The position numbers were made by a program, and so were the translations under genes. Below the pieces are notes generated by a model. That model worked only from the letters and a program-made list of their open reading frames with translations, made no database searches and was not told where the DNA came from. Shown here piece after piece: positions 28,115 to 30,296 of a stretch of DNA of 30,296 nt; within the stretch, counting starts at the first letter, position 1; every line of letters starts with the position of its first letter. The DNA is taken from contig JAUYJR010000031.1 of assembly GCA_030699255.1 (NCBI GenBank), positions 1 to 30,296 of the forward strand, written 5' to 3'. The DNA is from a bacterium (GTDB lineage: Bacteria; Patescibacteriota; Minisyncoccia; Minisyncoccales; UBA10102).

Positions 28115-28782
28115 CAGGCTCTCTCTTTGTGGTTGCAACTCCAATTGGAAACCTGGAGGACATCTCCGAGCGCGCACTCCGCGTTCTTAGGGAGGCTGAT
28201 ATTATACTGTGCGAAGACACGAGAAAGACAATGAAACTCCTCTCCCGATATGCTATTACATCATCTCTGTTGAGTTACCACCAGCATAGCTCGCAAGAGA
28301 AGATGGAGCGCGTTCTCTCACTTTTGCTTGAAGGAAAAACTGTGGCTCTGGTAACTGACTCGGGAACTCCGGGAATCTCAGATCCCGGAAACGAACTCCT
28401 AACCTTTCTTCTTGAGAAAGACAGTACGCTGAATATTATTCCTGTTCCCGGAGCTTGCGCTTTGGCAACCATAGTATCTGTGGCGGGGTTTCCCATGAAT
28501 GCGTTTCTGTTTTTGGGGTTTCCTCCCCAAAAGAATAAGCGCAAAAAGTTTTTTGCCGAAGCCGCAACCTCTTCTGTTCCAATTGTGCTGTACGAATCTC
28601 CTCACCGCATTGAGAAAACTCTTGTGGACTTGCGAGAAGCCATGGGAGATCCTGAAGTTGTGGTGGGCAGAGAGCTTACAAAAGTATTTGAGACGATATA
28701 CAGGGGAAAGGTTTCAGAGGTGTTACCCTCTCTTATGAAAAAAGGAGAATTTGTTATTGTTGTGAAACCGCAAAAAGTATGA
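28111..28782 (+). CDS. rsmI: 16S rRNA (cytidine-1402-2'-O)-methyltransferase RsmI
   Basis: 223 aa from ATG 28111; the frame is open upstream inside the permease gene, but the family starts here. It has GSLFVVATPIGNLEDISERALRVL, then CEDTRKTMKLL, VTDSGTPGISDPG (SAM-binding) and PVPGACALATIVSVAGFP, then ESPHRIEKTL. It is a class III (tetrapyrrole-methylase fold) SAM-dependent enzyme modifying C1402 near the ribosomal P site. ATGA overlaps on both sides link it to the permease and to metG. Confidence 0.97.
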   Translation: MTGSLFVVATPIGNLEDISERALRVLREADIILCEDTRKTMKLLSRYAITSSLLSYHQHSSQEKMERVLSLLLEGKTVALVTDSGTPGISDPGNELLTFLLEKDSTLNIIPVPGACALATIVSVAGFPMNAFLFLGFPPQKNKRKKFFAEAATSSVPIVLYESPHRIEKTLVDLREAMGDPEVVVGRELTKVFETIYRGKVSEVLPSLMKKGEFVIVVKPQKV

Positions 28783-30209
28783 ACAGATTTACCATTACAA
28801 CCAGTATTGCCTATACAAATGCTCCCCCCCATATTGGGTTTGCGTTGGAACTTATACAGGCCGATGTGCTCGCCCGTTTCCATCGGCAGAAGGGATCTCA
28901 GGTATTTTTTTTAACAGGAACAGATGAGCATGGCATGAAGATTGCGAGATCTGCGGAAAGCGCTTCTCTTCCCCCGCAGGCATTTGTTGATAAAGTTGCG
29001 GGAACATTCCGCGAGCTTGCGAAGCTTCTCCTTGTTTCCAATGACGACTTCATTCGTACAACAGACAAGGAGCGCCACTGGCCAAGCGTGCGAAAGATGT
29101 GGGAGAAACTACAAGAAAGCGGAGACGTGTATAAGAAAGTGTACGAGGGGTTGTACTGTGTTGGATGTGAGACGTTTGTTACTGAGAAAGACTTGGTGGG
29201 GGAACTCTGTCCTATTCATAAGAAGAAACCCGAACTCATCCAAGAGGAGAATTACTTCTTTAGGCTCTCAAGGTATGGAGAGAAAATTGCGCAAGCATTG
29301 CGGGAGGGAACCATGAAGATTGTTCCCGAGCATCGAACGCAAGAAGTTCTGAATTTTATTGAACAGGGACTAGAAGATATTAGCGTTTCCCGATCAACTA
29401 ACGTTCTCTCGTGGGGCATTCCCGTGCCGGAAGACAGTAGTCAGGTATTTTATGTTTGGCTGGATGCCTTAACCAACTACATTTCGGCGCTTGACTATGC
29501 AAACGAAGGGGAAGCGTTTCAGGGGTTTTGGCCTGCTGATGTACACTGCATTGGAAAAGACATCTTACGATTTCATGCAATCATATGGCCTGCCATGCTC
29601 CTTTCTGCGGGCGTTGCGTTGCCAAAGAGCATTTTTGTTCACGGGTTTCTCACAGTAGACGGGCAGAAGATGTCCAAGAGTATTGGTAATGTCGTTGACC
29701 CTTTTGAGCTCATTCAGAAATACGGGGCGGATGCGGTACGATACTTTTTTCTGCGGGAGATTCCTCCCACGGAGGATGGAGACTTCTCTCAAGAAAAACT
29801 TGAAGGAAGGTACAACGCTGATTTGGCGGGAGGATTGGGGAATCTGCTCTCTCGTGTGCTTGCTATGGCAGAAAAACAGGAGGTAAAAGCAAAGAAAGAA
29901 ATTGCCAATCAGCAGACGCGGGAGTGGGTGGAGAAAACAAAGCAAGAAGTGGAGCATTCTTTGGGAGATTTCCGCTTTCATGACGCGTTAGCTACAATCT
30001 GGGAGCTCATCTCGCACGCGGATCGTCGTATTGATAAGGAGCGTCCATGGGAGGGGGGCAAAGAATCCGAGTCCGCAATCTCCGATCTCTTACTTGTTCT
30101 GCGAGAAATCTCAGACCTTCTTGTACCGTTTCTCCCTCAAGCGTCAGAGAGTATTAAAGAACAGCTTTCAGGGGATAATCGAAAACCCCTCTTTCCCCGT
30201 ATATTGTGA
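28779..30209 (+). CDS. metG: Methionyl-tRNA synthetase, short form
   Basis: 476 aa. Class I signature is YTNAPPHIGF (HIGH read as HIGF, 18-21), then FFLTGTDEHGMKI. One zinc knuckle is CVGCETF with CPIH. VFYVWLDALTNYI follows, and KMSKS occurs at 297-301 in DGQKMSKSIGNVVDP. The anticodon-binding helical domain occupies about 345-476. The C-terminal EMAP/Trbp111 tRNA-binding domain found in longer bacterial MetRS is missing. It starts inside the rsmI stop (ATGA), ending a chain of four genes linked by 4-nt overlaps. Confidence 0.97.
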   Translation: MNRFTITTSIAYTNAPPHIGFALELIQADVLARFHRQKGSQVFFLTGTDEHGMKIARSAESASLPPQAFVDKVAGTFRELAKLLLVSNDDFIRTTDKERHWPSVRKMWEKLQESGDVYKKVYEGLYCVGCETFVTEKDLVGELCPIHKKKPELIQEENYFFRLSRYGEKIAQALREGTMKIVPEHRTQEVLNFIEQGLEDISVSRSTNVLSWGIPVPEDSSQVFYVWLDALTNYISALDYANEGEAFQGFWPADVHCIGKDILRFHAIIWPAMLLSAGVALPKSIFVHGFLTVDGQKMSKSIGNVVDPFELIQKYGADAVRYFFLREIPPTEDGDFSQEKLEGRYNADLAGGLGNLLSRVLAMAEKQEVKAKKEIANQQTREWVEKTKQEVEHSLGDFRFHDALATIWELISHADRRIDKERPWEGGKESESAISDLLLVLREISDLLVPFLPQASESIKEQLSGDNRKPLFPRIL

Positions 30210-30239
30210 AGTGCGAAGCTTAATCATATCCAAAGAATC

Positions 30240-30267
30240 TTGACAGGGGTATGTAATTTGCTATGAT
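30240..30267 (+). promoter_or_regulatory. Strong leaderless-type promoter at window end
   Basis: The consensus TTGACA (30240-30245), a 16-nt spacer and TATGAT (30262-30267) are followed 7 nt later by ATG 30275. This is the best-matching of the leaderless-type promoters in the window. Confidence 0.7.
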
Positions 30268-30274
30268 GCTGGCT

Positions 30275-30296
30275 ATGCAGAGCAAGATACGAACAA
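30275..30296 (+). CDS. Start of an unidentified gene (cut by window end)
   Basis: Only MQSKIRT is visible from ATG 30275. It is inferred as a gene because of the strong promoter directly upstream. No function can be assigned. Confidence 0.4.

Overview
The window looks like a piece of a small-genome bacterium of the Candidate Phyla Radiation (Patescibacteria, most like Parcubacteria). This is an inference from compact proteins, tightly packed or overlapping genes, few Shine-Dalgarno sites, a kinase H-box of the AHQLRTPLSAIKW type, single-chain GlyRS, short MetRS, and an IleRS of the eukaryote-like class. No rRNA, CRISPR array, insertion sequence or prophage was seen; one RNA gene that an ORF search would miss, tmRNA, is present.

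Layout. Positions 1-210 hold strong inverted repeats and a promoter. Positions 211-5895 (+) form one operon: three paralogous ~200-aa V4R/DUF2378-like sensory proteins, a stand-alone PAS/coiled-coil protein, a PAS-PAS histidine kinase, two receiver-only response regulators, and then holA. rpsT and uvrB run on the minus strand (5892-8090). Diverging from uvrB are ruvA, an amino-acid permease, a 36-aa membrane peptide and a PD-(D/E)XK nuclease-like protein (8148-10745). A coiled-coil protein lies on minus (10749-11900). A promoter, short leader ORF and terminator/antiterminator then precede a GreA-family gene (12205). A tandem-HD protein (12737) and an MGMT-family gene (14058) follow. The minus strand 14329-16208 carries smpB-ssrA-infC-rpmI-rplT, then an orphan gene (16330-16701). 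The rest is + strand: argS, ileS, recO, a surface-type beta-repeat protein, glyS, an M16 protease, an AI-2E-family permease, rsmI, metG, and the first codons of another gene.

Functional picture. Most of the window is housekeeping: four aminoacyl-tRNA synthetases, ribosomal proteins L20, L35 and S20, IF3, trans-translation, replication and repair. The most distinctive content is (1) the V4R/PAS/kinase/receiver array, built from a duplicated module; (2) a catalytically complete histidine-phosphatase domain inserted inside IleRS; (3) a putative attenuator upstream of greA; (4) repeated promoters whose -10 box lies 5-7 nt before the start codon, predicting leaderless mRNAs; and (5) extreme compaction, with smpB ending inside the tmRNA acceptor stem and terminators embedded in coding sequence of convergent genes.
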